A stretch of DNA of 64,000 bases from Bolinopsis microptera (Eukaryota; Ctenophora; Tentaculata; Lobata; Bolinopsidae). The stretch lies in contig NC_087075.1 of assembly GCF_026151205.1 (NCBI RefSeq), forward strand, positions 6,900,858 to 6,964,857. Direction: 5' to 3'. This document shows, in pieces, positions 1 through 12,600 of this stretch (the stretch's first letter is position 1; every line of letters begins with the position of its first letter). Under the pieces are notes generated by a model. That model was given only the letters and a program-made list of their open reading frames with translations. It had not been told where the DNA came from and searched no databases. The position numbers and the translations under genes were made by a program.

Positions 1-357
1 TTGGTATGGTATGTTCAGTAAATTTGCAAAAGTAACAAAGGTTGCTACCCTACTCTTCTCCTAGACCCTCTGACCGGGGCTCGCTGAGAAGTGAAAGCTT
101 TTGTACCACTTCTGTGGTGAATTTCAACGGCATTTCTACGATCAGCTGTATTGACAAGGCCAATAGCTTAGCAGTGAACTGAATGGGGGAATGCAAGCTT
201 AGCCATATGCTGGAAGTACTCAATTTTTTACAATTTCTATTTGTATGAATGGATTTGAAAAATTTTGTCTGGTCGCGCTAGAAAAATGAAGCAGGAAAAA
301 TGTATGGTAGACATTGTCTTTATTGAGCTAAATTAAAAATATCATCTTGTGTTTCAG

Positions 358-402
358 ATGAGTTGCTGTAAAAGCTACCTGGGGAAGAACAATGAAGTTA
401 AG
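358..402 (+). CDS. candidate short coding exon, gene unknown
   Basis: A 45-base block follows a good acceptor (TGTTTCAG) and precedes a good donor (AAG then GTATGT). It opens with ATG and encodes MSCCKSYLGKNNEVK with no stop, ending in phase 0. The adjacent cysteines near the N terminus would suit palmitoylation, but that is only suggestive. It could be a first coding exon, an internal exon of a gene starting before the window, or chance. It does not join in frame to the 25.7-kb exon, whose reading frame has a stop just upstream of its ATG. No partner exon was found. Confidence 0.3.
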
Positions 403-1256
403 GTATGTCGTTTAAATTTTTATTCATGCAACAAATTTTTTTCTTATTAAAATCAATTATATATTACTGTGATAATATCCATTATAATTAGTTTATTGTT
501 CCGTGCGTTAATTTCCCATGCCAAAATTTGTCCGGCCTTTTGTGTTGTTTATCATTTATTAAAATACCAAATTCTATCCTAATTCTAACCAATTATAATT
601 ACGTTATCGGTTATTGTTCCATACGTGAATTTCCCACGCAAAATTTTTCCTTTTTGTCATGTTTATAATTGATAAAAAGACGAAATTTCAATATCTTTTA
701 AATAATTATAATTGATTATAAATTAATATAATTATCTTATCAATAATGCGATAATAATGTCTCGGATCTCGTTAACGGTTATTTGTCCAATAATTATTAC
801 ACTTTCCATGTGATAAATAGTATACTCTCAGGCAATTTCCGTTGAGAGTTTCGATTAAGCTATTAAGTCCTCATCGTGTCTATTTTCCTGTAGCAATATA
901 TCGTCATGTCTGTCATTATCTTCGTGATGTCTTACGTTTCTCGCCTGTGTATTAATTCAAAGATACCTTAATTCTTGCCAAAGATTATTTGGTGATATTT
1001 CTGGGTTTCAAACCCGGTAATCTCTCGCCAAACCAATGGCTAGAACCGCCTTCCAGTTTACACACGTAAGTACATGACTTGTGTATGATCATATTTTCAT
1101 GTTACGGTGTCTGCACAGTTCGTTAGTTCGTCTGTTCGTTAGTTCGTAGCTGAGAGTATTTCACAGTCATGTGATGAGCTGTCAGTTAGTTTCAGTTAGT
1201 TGATAGTCTGTGAGTTTGTTCTTGTGTCATGTGATGTTTGCTGTACTGTGTGTGTG
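403..1256. other. AT-rich non-coding stretch
   Basis: No gene is visible. The last part (about 1118-1200) contains short iterations of GTTCGTTAGTTCG and GTTAGTTTCAGTTAG directly upstream of the candidate exon at 1257. Otherwise nothing was recognised. Confidence 0.5.
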
Positions 1257-1331
1257 ATGGAGTCGTCTATTCAGGAGGGAGAGGAGGAGGTTGAGGAGGA
1301 TCGTACTCGTAAAAAGTCCTCGTACGATCCC
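1257..1331 (+). CDS. candidate first coding exon, acidic N terminus
   Basis: An ATG at 1257 opens 25 codons without a stop, ending exactly at a consensus donor (CCC then GTAAGTG). The peptide begins MESSIQEGEEEVEEDRTRKK, acidic then basic, as expected of a disordered cytoplasmic N terminus. The sequence upstream lacks an open frame, so this looks like a 5' UTR plus start-codon exon. It ends in phase 0. No downstream exon that it joins in frame was identified. It might be an alternative first exon of the K2P gene or of an unrelated gene. No family is recognised. Confidence 0.4.
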
Positions 1332-2237
1332 GTAAGTGATTGCAGATATCTGCCCCTTTTTTGCGTGCTAAGCACCGTTTTTTATAAAGGAACTGTGCTC
1401 TCAGGTTTCTTTAGTGCAGTAACTTTCAGCGTGCGATGCTAATTTTAACAAACTCTACTGCATTTGGTGCGACATATCGCACAGCATCTCTCGCATAACA
1501 GTTCTTGAACAGCATCTTGCACAGCTTCTGCCACAGCATCGGCCCTTTTCTATAAAGTGAAAAGGATTTGACTGGGCTGGTTATTTGCCAATTTTGAGTT
1601 TTCTCATATTATTCATCAATCCTTTGGTGATTTGATCTTTCGCTTGCTGATTGGAATGCCAGCAGTTTAAAACATATAATACTGAATGGATGAGCTTTAA
1701 GTTTTTCGAACATATTGGTACTTGGTTTTCAGTGCAGTGGTAAGGCTGAAACGGGAATTTTGCCGCTGAAACATCATTATATGAAGAAGAGCGATCGATC
1801 TTATAATTGGCTCAACAGTCAATTCATCTAATTTTAATTTCCATCTTTAATCTTCAAAACTGGAGAATAAAGTAAAAAGTTTGACATTGGTTTAATAATA
1901 ATTTTGTGACTTCAGTATTTAACTTCACCATTGTCGGTGGTTCACAAACAATGGGCAGTTAAGCAGCCTAAACATACTTCGCGCCAGTCGCCACGATTCC
2001 ATTGCATTTCAATGTTATTTTCATTAATTATTTGATGACAATTTCTTATCAAATTATTAAGAAAAATTGGCACCTGCAGCGCAATCATTGGCAACTACAA
2101 GTCGTGTAACGTGGAGGTGTTGTTGGTGAGTTCATCTCTAGTGGCCAATACACAAGATGAAGTTGACTGATTATGGTGATCTCCCTGAAGTAATCAGGCT
2201 CATATTAAGATTGACAGCTGGTGCAGGGGCTCCTAGC
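1332..2237. other. non-coding stretch, nothing recognised
   Basis: AT-rich sequence with scattered stops in all frames. No conserved protein segment or repeat structure was recognised. Confidence 0.5.
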
Positions 2238-2443
2238 TTGTCACATGACACTGCCCACGTGTCAAGTGACACTACGCTCTTGTCACGTGACACTGCCCAC
2301 GTGTCACGTTACACTGCCCACGTGTCAAGTGACACTGCCCACGTGTCAAGTGAAACTGCCCACGTGTCAAGTGACAATGCCCACGTGTCACGTGACACTG
2401 CCCACGTGTCAAGTGACACTGCGCGCTTGTCACGTGATACTCC
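2238..2443. repeat. 21-bp minisatellite rich in CACGTG
   Basis: Nine to ten imperfect copies of a 21-bp unit built on CACGTGTCAAGTGACACTG. Most units carry the palindrome CACGTG and the related half-sites GTCACGTGAC or GTCAAGTGAC. Because the unit length is a multiple of three, the array is open in several frames on both strands and produces spurious ORFs. Confidence 0.9.
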
Positions 2444-4642
2444 TGACGGATTCTTTTACCAACATCAGCTGCTAAGCAAACCAAAGACTCTATGAGATGT
2501 TATTTGAGGGTTGAGTATCATAATACCTTTAGTAGACCAGAGGATTGACCTGCTGTCATCATAATAGCTAGTGATCCGCCCGCAAACGTGGTCCAATAAT
2601 GCTGTCCCTGAAAATTACTGGTAAGTCCTGTTTATATAAAGTACATGGTGCAAAGGTGTTAATATCTACGCACGGACTGGTTGGCAAGCCACTGACCCGT
2701 AATTACTGGATCATGAATAAACAAGAAGAAGATTATAGACCACAAAACGATGGTAATTAGTCGTCCCGGGTCTCACAGGTGGAGTGGATTATTCACAGTT
2801 CAGCTTTCTGAGTCCCGTGACCGTCGTGTTATGATGGGGACGTATAGTTCTGTTCTTTTATTTATTGGTGCGATTATTTTATCTTACATCCTCAACATGT
2901 TATATCAGAGGTAGTGCACAACTATATATTATTTAAATGTCAGAGTTTGCACTCTATCATCTGATCAGCTGATCAAGGATGCTAAATTAGCTTCTTTATT
3001 TCTTTAATCAGCAGCAGCGTATGTCAAATTATGTCCCATACAAATTATGTCTCCTACAATTTACACGTAATTGTATCGGAGGTATCTCGTGTAATGTTGC
3101 AAGCAATCAAATTAACATATGTATGGACTATAATGGATCAAGAATAATAAAATATTGATAAGATCATAAATTTTGAATATCGTGTATCAGTGCGACTGAA
3201 TCTCTGAATGGTTGGGCGACTGTGTGTCTCCATTGTCAATCGCTACTTTGGTGTACCATGGGTAAAGTTATTATTTAATCCATCTTCGCCGAGTTTGCGG
3301 TAACAAATTTGGTTCAACATGCAAATAGTCTGAAAATAGTCTGAAAAAGATTATCATTTGCATTTTCCTCAGCTCTCACAGTTAACCATGATGACGTACC
3401 GTCTGTTCCTAATTACTCAGCGCACGCGGAGATTTTGAAATATTTTTTAGCGATTAGTCATCTCACACCCGTCACTCTTCACCTAACTTATACCTAACTT
3501 ATGTTATATTATTAATGCACATATTGCATTTAATTTGTGAGGCGTAAGGGTGTCGGATCGTTTTGTCCAATTATTTTATTTGATGCTATATGGCCGGTAA
3601 TTACCGAATTAATATAAAAATATTATAAGGAAAATCATTTTTCCACTTTCAAATACCATTATTATATTCATATTAACATTATACTGTTCTTTATGCAGCG
3701 ATCAAATATAAATGGACAAGATATAGCGTACCTACTTAAAAGGTGCAAGAAAACAAAACGGCAAAGCCTTTGATCAAATCGCCTTCTCAAAAATTTTAAA
3801 TTTTGTATACCTACCTGCTGAGAGCAATAAGTATAACAGTGCTACACTTGATGAAAGATATACTTCCATACTTCTATACTTGATGAAATGCTTGCGATCT
3901 GTGGAAATAATTCCATCTGTTTATACTTTTCTATTTCTAGGAGTTGGTGGTCAAATATCTTGCCCACCCATGCTATAATGCCCACCCGCGGTGGTTTTCT
4001 TCCACCCTCATCGCGGTTCCAGTCCTTACGATTTTTGTCACATTCCACAAGCACATAATGAATATTCTGGAAGCAGATTTCAGAATTCATTTTACCGTAT
4101 TTTATTTATTGTAGCATGTGATGTTTCTTTCTTGTGAGTCCCCCTGCCTCCTCCATCAAATTTTAATTCAATTTTCTTGGATTGTGGTAGGGGGGCCGGG
4201 GCCCGGGCGGAGACCCGTATTATTGAAATTCCTTGTAGAAACGGCGTACCAAAACAAATGATCTGCAAGTTCTGCTCACCACTAATCGATGAAATCCACG
4301 CAACTAAAGAAAATTGTTTAATGAAAATCCCAGCACTGGCCGTTAGCCATGATTATTTATGTTTCAATTGCTGTCTTTATCTGAAAGCCACCTTGATTAC
4401 CATTAACCCTTTACCCAACTATTGTGTCAACCGCATTAGAGCTGAGATTGACCACCAAACACCATTTTCCATGTCATCTTGATTGTTCAGCCTTCATAGT
4501 TCATAACTATTAACCCATTACGTCTTTATTGACCGCCTCATTAACTCATCAACCATTTTGTCACTTGAAGGCTAAGACTGTGTCAATGTTAAGGCAACTA
4601 ATTCAAATTGACTAACGATCCCCGGGGGAGCAGGACATGAGT
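2444..4642. other. non-coding stretch
   Basis: AT-rich intergenic or intronic sequence. Short ORFs on both strands (for example 3842-4090 minus and 4177-4482 plus) show no recognisable domain or splice context. Nothing else was seen. Confidence 0.5.
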
Positions 4643-4795
4643 TAGGTTGGTTATTAGTTGGTAATTAGTTGGTTATTAGTTGGTTATTAGTTGGTTATCA
4701 GTTGGTTATTAGTTGGTTATTAGCTGATAATTAGTTGGTAATTAGCTTGTAATTAGTTGGTAATTAGTTGGTTATTAGTTGGTTATCAGTTAGAT
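4643..4795. repeat. 11-bp tandem repeat (GGTTATTAGTT type)
   Basis: About fourteen degenerate copies of an 11-bp unit related to GGTTATTAGTT, with variants GGTAATTAGTT and GGTTATCAGTT, run head to tail. Confidence 0.85.
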
Positions 4796-6059
4796 CAACA
4801 AATGCCGACCTTCAAAAGCGGTCCAAACTTAACAATGGCCCGGTTATGCTATATTTTCAACGCTAAGTAGATGATAGGATTAAATTCCGTCTTGCTTCTT
4901 TTCAGTTTAATATGGGTAATCTTAGGATGTTGGAGAACCATTTTTATTTGTTTTTAACGTGAAAGTCGAGACTTCCAAGCGATCGCGAGTTTATGAGACC
5001 TGCATTGTCTTCAATTTAGGGCTCATTAAAAAACTTTTATCTCATTAGTCGGTGCATGTTAAAGTAATGGAAATATTTCATATTTTTCACTTTCTCGCGA
5101 AAACAATTTCAGCTTAGTCCGCCTCATGTCATCAGTAAAATTGAAAACGGCTTCGTTTTACTTTGAATAAATAAATTGCGACAACCTTACTAAGGACTTA
5201 AGGAGTTACGTTTAGCCTTAGGGCTATAAAATATCAATTTAAAAAGATTTTTATTAAGGATTCTAGTATATAAACTAAGCATATAATATAAACGGAGACT
5301 CCTAATAATATAAACGGAGACTCCTAATAATAAAACGGAGACTCTAATAAAACGGCCGAGTCTCCTAATAAGAAAACTTGTTTACCCTAACCAATGGCTT
5401 TCACGAATGCCTCAAAGCGACAAATAACTGCATTTCAGTGCCTCCGATGGCTTAAGTAGGAAAACGTTATGAAAATTATCACCGTATGTCAAGAATAAAC
5501 TAATAAAGGAATAAGGGTGTATAAAACTTAAGTGTGAATATTTTGAAATAGTTTCTCTGTAACTCTGTTACTAAATTTACCTTATGTATAATATTTGCCT
5601 GACGTGAATGATGCATATATTTGTACATTGATTGCTTGAGAGTTCGTATTGTAGGCATTGCAGTTCATCTTTTTATTATTACATGTGGTAGATTAGTAAC
5701 AAATTGGTAGTTCTGAGGGCTTGGTTAACACTATTTTCTAAAGTTAAAAACAACCCCCTTTTTCTTGTTACCATAATATCATGTTATCGTAACACATATC
5801 AAGTTTAACTTTGGAACAAGTGCGCTTTTTTATAGCTTTCTGGGAGTTGCATAGGTAGTCAAAACTCGAAAGGTGCAATTAGTAAGTTTAAACTTTAACC
5901 TATTTGATGTGGCCGACGTGATGAAAATGAATTACTTTTTCTGAAAAACTTGTAAAGCTTTTTTATCTCTCACGAAACCCACCATCAAAGAGTAGAATCG
6001 CAGGAGAATTACCAACACTACCATTCCGATTTGATATAAAAGCAAACGAGCCAACAAAG
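4796..6059. other. non-coding stretch
   Basis: No gene was recognised. Contains the short array at 5285-5359. The rest is AT-rich without visible structure. Confidence 0.5.
5285..5359. repeat. short tandem repeat with ACGGAGACTCCTA core
   Basis: Three to four shortening copies of a 20-23-bp unit containing AAACGGAGACTCCTAATAA lie in direct orientation. Confidence 0.8.
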
Positions 6060-6067
6060 CGTAATGC

Positions 6068-6135
6068 CTGTTTACGTTCTTTCCATACGTCCTTTTTTCA
6101 AGCATGTCAGCGAGCCTAGATTTAACTGTCAATGT
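6068..6135. repeat. dispersed repeat copy A
   Basis: A segment with TTACGTTCTTTCCATACG, CCTTTTTT and GCATGTCAGCG, followed by ATTTAACTGTCAATG, recurs in the same orientation about 780 bp downstream (6850-6918). The pair could be ends of one mobile element or two copies of one repeat. The short minus ORFs crossing them are not supported as genes. Confidence 0.55.
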
Positions 6136-6430
6136 TTTCCCTGATAAACTATTTGTTTTTTTTTTCTCAACCTACTCTGTATACCAGCGCGTTATCTATC
6201 AGTTGTACTCTGCTTTAGTTATTTTGATATTTCCACTGGACTTGAATTAAAGTGAACAATTTATTTTTCTGAACTATCTCGGCCTCTAACCCGATCATTG
6301 GGTATAATAACCTTAGCAGATCGAGGATCACAACTACAAGCGTAGCCTTAGTTCATCCCAATTACCCACTACAAACACGTGCCGTCACAAAACTCACATC
6401 TCCGTAGTTCCAACTACCTCCAGGGATTAA

Positions 6431-6590
6431 CTAACCAATCAGAGCACAGTATTCACACCACGTGACACAAACTAACCAATCAGAGCACAGCATTCACACC
6501 ACGTGACACAAACTAACCAATCAGAGCACAGCATTCACACCACGTGACACAAACTAACCAATCAGAGCACAGCATTCACACCACGTGACT
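6431..6590. repeat. 41-bp minisatellite with CCACGTGAC
   Basis: Four near-identical copies of a 41-bp unit (CTAACCAATCAGAGCACAG, then ATTCACACCACGTGACACAAA). The array is flanked on both sides by similar sequence around TTCCAACTACCTCCAGGGATT. Each unit carries CACGTGAC and an inverted CCAAT box-like ACCAATCAG. Confidence 0.9.
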
Positions 6591-6849
6591 ACAATCTCCA
6601 GTTCCAACTGCCTCCAGGGATTTGAAAAACAGTTTTATAGGTCTAACCTGCTCGTTTATACGTACCAAGGTGTTGCCCGGCTACAGCAGTTGCTGTGTAA
6701 GTAATGAGATAGTATTGTGTGCCTGTTGTAGGGTACCACAGTCGGGCAGTACAGTACGTACCAGCGCTATAATAACATATAGCTGAGCAGCTATATATTA
6801 TGTAGTTGCTATCTATATGGTATGTGGTATCCACTAGATAGCTACTCGG

Positions 6850-6918
6850 CTGTTTGCGTTCTTTCCATACGCTCCTTTTTGCTGGCATGTCAGCGGACAT
6901 TGACTAGCTATTGACATC
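6850..6918. repeat. dispersed repeat copy B
   Basis: Second copy of the segment at 6068-6135, sharing GCGTTCTTTCCATACG, CTCCTTTTTGC and GCATGTCAGCG. It has diverged in between, including by small insertions and deletions. Confidence 0.55.
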
Positions 6919-7063
6919 TTGATCTAGTTTTATACTTGCATAATTTTCAGGTGAAAGTGGGAACTGTCTCGTCGTCATTCTAACATTTAGAATGTTGGAT
7001 AGAGTCGAATTGGTGAGCACAAGATTGTTTGGATTTCATTAGGGATCATGGTGCTGATCACAG

Positions 7064-7089
7064 TGACGTCACACCTCCTTGTGACGTCA
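7064..7089. promoter_or_regulatory. pair of full palindromic CRE sites
   Basis: Two perfect TGACGTCA octamers (7064-7071 and 7082-7089), each inside GTGACGTCAC, lie 18 bp apart centre to centre. The octamer is the known CREB/ATF binding site. No promoter or transcript start is recognisable beside them, so regulatory use is only inferred. Confidence 0.45.
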
Positions 7090-7090
7090 C

Positions 7091-10000
7091 TAACCTCCAT
7101 ATTTGGTTTGATCGTGGTGCCCTTTGTTTAATAACTTGGCAAATCTGATACATCTGATACATTTGATAGTTGATACAGTATCTGAGCATCTGTTGCGTGA
7201 ATTATATCAGCTGTACAGCGTACATATCCTAAACGTGTCAAACAAGCATTTCTGGCATTTCCATATATATATATCGTATGAGAACGGAAATTAACAGGCA
7301 CAAAATTGGACGTCTCTCAATATAGGACGTTCCCCAATTTTACGTCTACGGTTTAGAGTGAAGCACAGTCTAAATGAGTCCGCGGTCCGCACATAGCCGT
7401 ACAAACTTGTTAAAAATCAGAACCGTTAACTTTTTCAAGGGTAAATTATCAGCACATTACTCTCCATAAACATGATCAACATAACTTTATTTGTTAAAAT
7501 CATTACAGAGGACTCTATTCGGTGTTTAACGGCAGACGTTTCTCACAACCACATAGACTGGAACCTCAATGTCCTCTCTCTTCACCCCTTTTCTACTTAT
7601 TTAACCTACTTTAGTACTTGTTAACTTATTATCGGTTATGGTTTGAGGAATGCGATGCCTCGTACCTTCCCCGGGTGCCAAATTCCAAGAACTCTTTTTC
7701 TCTTTACTGCGTTGAACTAATTTGTTCGTTGCTTGTGGTCCAGGTTGTGATCGTTAACATGTCAAACGGCTCGATAATTATGAGCTCGAGAGGGGGGTCT
7801 AATTTTAGTATTAACATTTAACTCCGTTTAAGCGTATAGAATTTGTAGTTTTGAAACATTAGCTAGCTCCGGGACTAGAGTCGTTTGCTTGTTACACAGT
7901 GCTGTTTTGATAGCCTATAGTTACCATGATGCAACCAATAGTTACACGTGTGGTTCGCTGTAATTCTCGAAGTTTAATTTTAAAAGGTCCGGTTAATTAG
8001 GTGTACTTGGTGCAGTGATGTCTCTATTTCAATACCATTAGCAGATTATCCTAGCAGTAGCTAGACTCCCTGTGTCGCGCCCATATTTTGTTGCCGAGTT
8101 TCCTTTGGTACTGTACGGAGATACAGTTTCCTTTGGTACAGTATGGAGACACAGTTTCCTTTGGTACAGTACAGAGATACAGTTTATTACTGTTAGCTCC
8201 GGAGATCCAGTTTATTACTTTGGTAGGCTTTGTTCAATATCCAGTGTCTACTCCAACAGTTCAGTTGTCGTGTTGTTTTATCAATTTTTTTTCCCTACTC
8301 TTGCCGAAGGCAAAAAGATCGTAGGGAATAAGTAATCGGGTTTGGATATATGAGGTGGCCCGACGGCCGGTCCTACGATGTCGACAAAAGTCTGCTCCTT
8401 CGCAATATAGACCACTCCCCTATAATTATGTGTATAAAAGGAGTCTATTTTGCGCGCGCGACGCCGGTTATGTGTTAATTAATTACAGGCATAGCAACGA
8501 GTTTTTGGTGCTTGACGACTGTTACAAACGGATCAATCATCAATTTAAGTGTTATTTTGGTGAAACAAGCTTAATAAATTACCGAGTGATAAATTCAGCA
8601 ATTCAAAACAAATAAAATCATGATATCAGCTGATAAACTCGTGGCTGATTATTTAACAGTACTTAATCGACCCTGAATGGTAGAAAGCATTGGAATACAT
8701 AGTTGAAAAAAGATGTTACTTTACAGTTACATTCAAGAAGCAACTATAATATCAAGATTGCGTTATGCTTTTAAAGAATCGTATATCAAATAAAAGGCTC
8801 GAAAGTCGATGGTGCTGTGATGTGTCGAGTAAGCATCAAAATGTATTAGTTTATGTTAGATACAAATAATAACACTAAGACGAGACAGCATATTTTATTA
8901 CAGTCAATAAGTTGGCATACGATGCAGTAATATGACGTGACATGATACGCATATCGTTATTGTTATCACAAAACAAAACCGCGCAAAGTATGAAATGATC
9001 TACAACCAAACCACGTACAGATCGACGGCGACACCTCAGATGCGCGCAGGATTTTTCAAGTTCTGCACGCCTAATATAATGTGAACGATTATTACATTGT
9101 ACATGCGCCAAACACCACTCTGGGATACAATAAAGTAAAACAATTAAATTGTATGCACTAGGGAAATTTGATCGTGCGTGGTGTTACCGCGGCGAAATTC
9201 TTGTTAAAAAGGTAGCTCAGTCAATTAGTATAGATCTATGATGGAGCATTTTGTAGACTAATTTTGTCAGGAACTCAGAGGTATATAATCAGTCGGGCCA
9301 TATTCATTATTCAATGATCAACTGATGCCGTCTGAGATACAGATAACTGCATCTTGCTCCGCATATTTGACCCAATGATAACCGTGCAAACCACGATGGC
9401 TCAATGATCTTTGACCCAAAACTTGGTCCTCTTACCATTCCGATCTTGATAGAAGTCGTCGAGGCCGAAGATATGGCTCGGTCAGTCAATTGAAGATTAG
9501 TCTCGCCTGATACTCAAAAGTGTTCTCGAATAATTTACCAGTATTCGAGCGGTATAAGACTTAGTTGATTATTCTTCAGATAAAGACTCCCACAGACGCC
9601 TTACTAAATGCTCTTAAACATCAAGAATATTGCTCGTGTTAATTCGGCTGTCGCGGTGGCCGCCAAAATATTTATAATCGTGCGATTATTTCAATCTCAA
9701 ATAAACATAGTTTTATCTCGGTTCTTAAAGTTGTTTAGAATTGTGAAATTCTTTCGGCTGCATGTCTTGAAGGTTCATGTATATTTTCACGGGTAACTGT
9801 TAAACCAAGCAAGCAGGTAGACGTCTAAAGTGTGGAACGCAAGCGGTTCTTCCCAAGTTCTAAGTGTGCTTTGTGCAATATCTCGGCCCCTCCTTTCTGT
9901 TCCGGACACGTGGTAATCTCCATGATTACCTTACTTGTAAAATCGCATTTCAATCAAATTTAAAGTTTCTAGTACAGCTTGTACTCCAGGAAACATGTTG

Positions 10001-10859
10001 TCTAAAAAAACTCAAGTGTCAAACCCCGAGTGTGCTAAATTCCCTTTGCCGTCTAATTGAAAAGTGAGAAAGCACAGTCCTCAACACTCTACAGTCCTCT
10101 GGAAACAACAACTGAGTCATTATACTATTTTCACATTCGACTATTCTTTTAAACATTTGTTGTTGTTTAATGAATAATGATATTTTTCATAAAATTTCAA
10201 TTTTTCCTCTTACTGAAGTAATAGGCCAGGGACTCGATCAATCAAACACATTTTGATCTACTTAATCGGCCCTTTTAGTTTTATAAACGGCCTTTATTCG
10301 AGTAATTTGCCGCGCTATTCACAGTTTCATCCGTCCATAAACTTAAAGAGCCGATAGTATATTTGCCAAAAGTAAGACCAATCTGTCGTATAAATCTATT
10401 TATATGTTTTTATTTATTTTAGCAATCTTGCTTTTTCCAGTATTCCTCATCGCTGCCGTAGGAACTAGGATTATAGGATAATTTCTGTCTACAATTATAG
10501 TATATTTGTTAAGAATATGGATGATAATCTAGCATGATTAGCATATAATATGCTACATACCGTTATCTTTTTATTATTTTTATAATGGTCCAAACTTCAA
10601 GCTATCCGAATTATGAGTGTCGCATTTCACATTTAGCCAAAGGTGGGTCCATTCAATAGCATAAATCCATGTCTGCCTATATTGTCAAATTCATATAAAC
10701 AATCTTGGCTTCTGCTCGTTGCAGGGCTATTTCTGCCTTAGAACTTTAGAACACTGCTCTATAAAAAATAATGGTTATAATCAAGGCGCCCGCTTTCTAA
10801 AACCTCACAATCACATTACTATAAGTTGCTATTCTGATAATGATTGTGACGCGCTTATA
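7091..10859. other. non-coding stretch with one short array
   Basis: No coding exon was recognised. The only clear structure is the tandem array at 8099-8183. Short ORFs around 7618-9800 have no recognisable domains or splice context. Confidence 0.5.
8099..8183. repeat. 28-bp tandem repeat, three copies
   Basis: Three direct copies of a 28-bp unit with core TTTCCTTTGGTACAGTA followed by GGAGATACAG. A degraded fourth half-unit (GGAGATCCAGTTTATTAC) follows. Confidence 0.85.
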
Positions 10860-11717
10860 TACCGTAGATTGGGGTAAAATCGCCGTGTCGGGGAACTTCG
10901 CCACTATTTTTCAAATAATCATTTTACTGTTTTGAATTGTTAGGAGATCGAGTTTTTGTATAGTATTGTGTTGAACAAATGGTTATAAGGGTATTCCTAT
11001 TCAAAAATAAACGTTTACTATGTTAATTAAACTCAGGCAACATGAAATATTGCTATAAAGTGGCTAAAATTTCCTGCTTGCATATTTCCCATATTTTACA
11101 ATTATATCCTTAATTAATTCTGTGTGACATCATTAGCATATGTCCTGTTCATTTAAGGGCAAATTTAGTTAGCCATGATGCACACAACTGATATTATAAA
11201 GTTTTCAAATTTGTGTATGGCGAAGTTACCCTCTTCTGATCCCATCTGTTCGGCGAAGTTTGGCGCGAAATTCGCGCGCGGCTGGCAAAGTCACGCACGT
11301 GTATTGGCGAAGTTCGACTACATTTCTACTTCATCCCGGCGATGTTACCCGCAGCATGGCGATGTTACCCCGGCGACCAAATTGCCCATTGTAACACGCA
11401 GGCTAGAGCTAGATAAGTAAAATTTGCAGGTATATCAAGGAAATATAATTGAGTTTCGAGTGGTATGGTGCTTAGCACCGAATATGGTATAGTTTCAGAA
11501 TGGCGAAGTTACCCCATATTGCAGGGTAACTTCGCCCTGATTTCAGTGGCACCAATCTAGCTGACTATTTATGCCTGGCTGATGTGGTTCATACGAAAAC
11601 ATTTGCTTTACCAATCCTGTTCATATGAGCTATAAACTTTTTCAAGTACTCGTGTCGTATTTTCTAAATAACATGAAATAGCTGTAAAACATGGCGAAGT
11701 TCCCCCATTCTACGGTA
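10860..11717. mobile_element. TA-flanked MITE-like element, about 858 bp
   Basis: The left end reads TACCGTAGATTGGGG. The right end, reverse-complemented, reads TACCGTAGAATGGGGGAAC. This gives terminal inverted repeats that start after a TA dinucleotide, as in Tc1/mariner-type insertions. The interior has no transposase. It contains at least six variants of GGCGAAGTTACCCC in both orientations (for example near 11219, 11250, 11307, 11343, 11360, 11502, 11525), so terminal-type sequence is iterated inside the element. The 81-codon ORF inside it is a by-product of these repeats. Confidence 0.7.
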
Positions 11718-12447
11718 GCTTATGTTAAAGCGCACTTCTAAGTAAATGATGCACATCTTCATTTATTCCGAGCAGTGCAGTTCCAGTGTTCCACTTGTAG
11801 AGGAAATGCTCATTATTATTTAATGATTTAGTATTGTTCCCATGATCGTGGCAAGGTTGGTTCTGCTGATTATCGACTGTAGCTGTTTTTATGCTGTATG
11901 GAACATGTTCAGGGTGTTATTAATATCCTCTGTGATATTGCTGTTTAATCTTTTATCTTAAACAGTGAAATTATTGATCATACTCTTTTGGCCACACTTA
12001 AAAGAAATATTGGTTAAATGTTAAACCTGTATTATTTGTTCTTCACATAACAGTTCTTTACATAACAGTTCTTAGATATATTTAGACGATTATGCCCTCA
12101 TCACTTTGTCAACTGGTGTCTTGATTTTATGGTGTATTTCGACCCACACTCAACTTCTTGAACATTGAAGACTTGGATTAATTAAGTAGTAGGCAGACAC
12201 TCGATCAGAAGCCAGCGAAAACAATAGCATCATTAATCGCGGGTTCAGTTAGGAGAATCCGTGCGCTGTAAATCAAATCAGTGATCTTAGTTTGGATCGT
12301 GCATAGTTTTATTTAAATCGTTATTCAAATAAGCAAGGTTTTTTGTTCGATGGGTTACGGCTACAGTTATTTACAACATTTTTAGCTGTTTGACATTATT
12401 TAAGTCTTAGAAATAAGTTTAAAAATTCTAAAAATATCCGTTAACAT

Positions 12448-12600
12448 TTTTGTAGGTTTTTTTATATCCATTTGTCAACATGTCGTTTAAAACGTAATCG
12501 TTTTGACAATGCCTTCGTTTTTAATTTTATAGCTTTTAAATGTATTATAGAGACTGTAAGCAATAATTCAATAATAATAACCACGGGACATTTGCTTTTT
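12448..12600. repeat. diverged dispersed repeat, copy 1
   Basis: Shares with 14712-14870, in the same orientation, the order TTTGTAGGTTT, CATTTGTCAACATG, GTTTAAAAC, GTTTTGACAAT, CTTCGTTTTT, TTTAAATxTATTATAGAGA and CCACGxxACATTTG. Both are old copies of an unidentified repeat family. Confidence 0.65.

Noticed and set aside
2157-2495. 112-codon ORF and its companions on both strands
   Set aside because: They consist almost wholly of the 21-bp minisatellite, whose unit is a multiple of three and so stays open in several frames.
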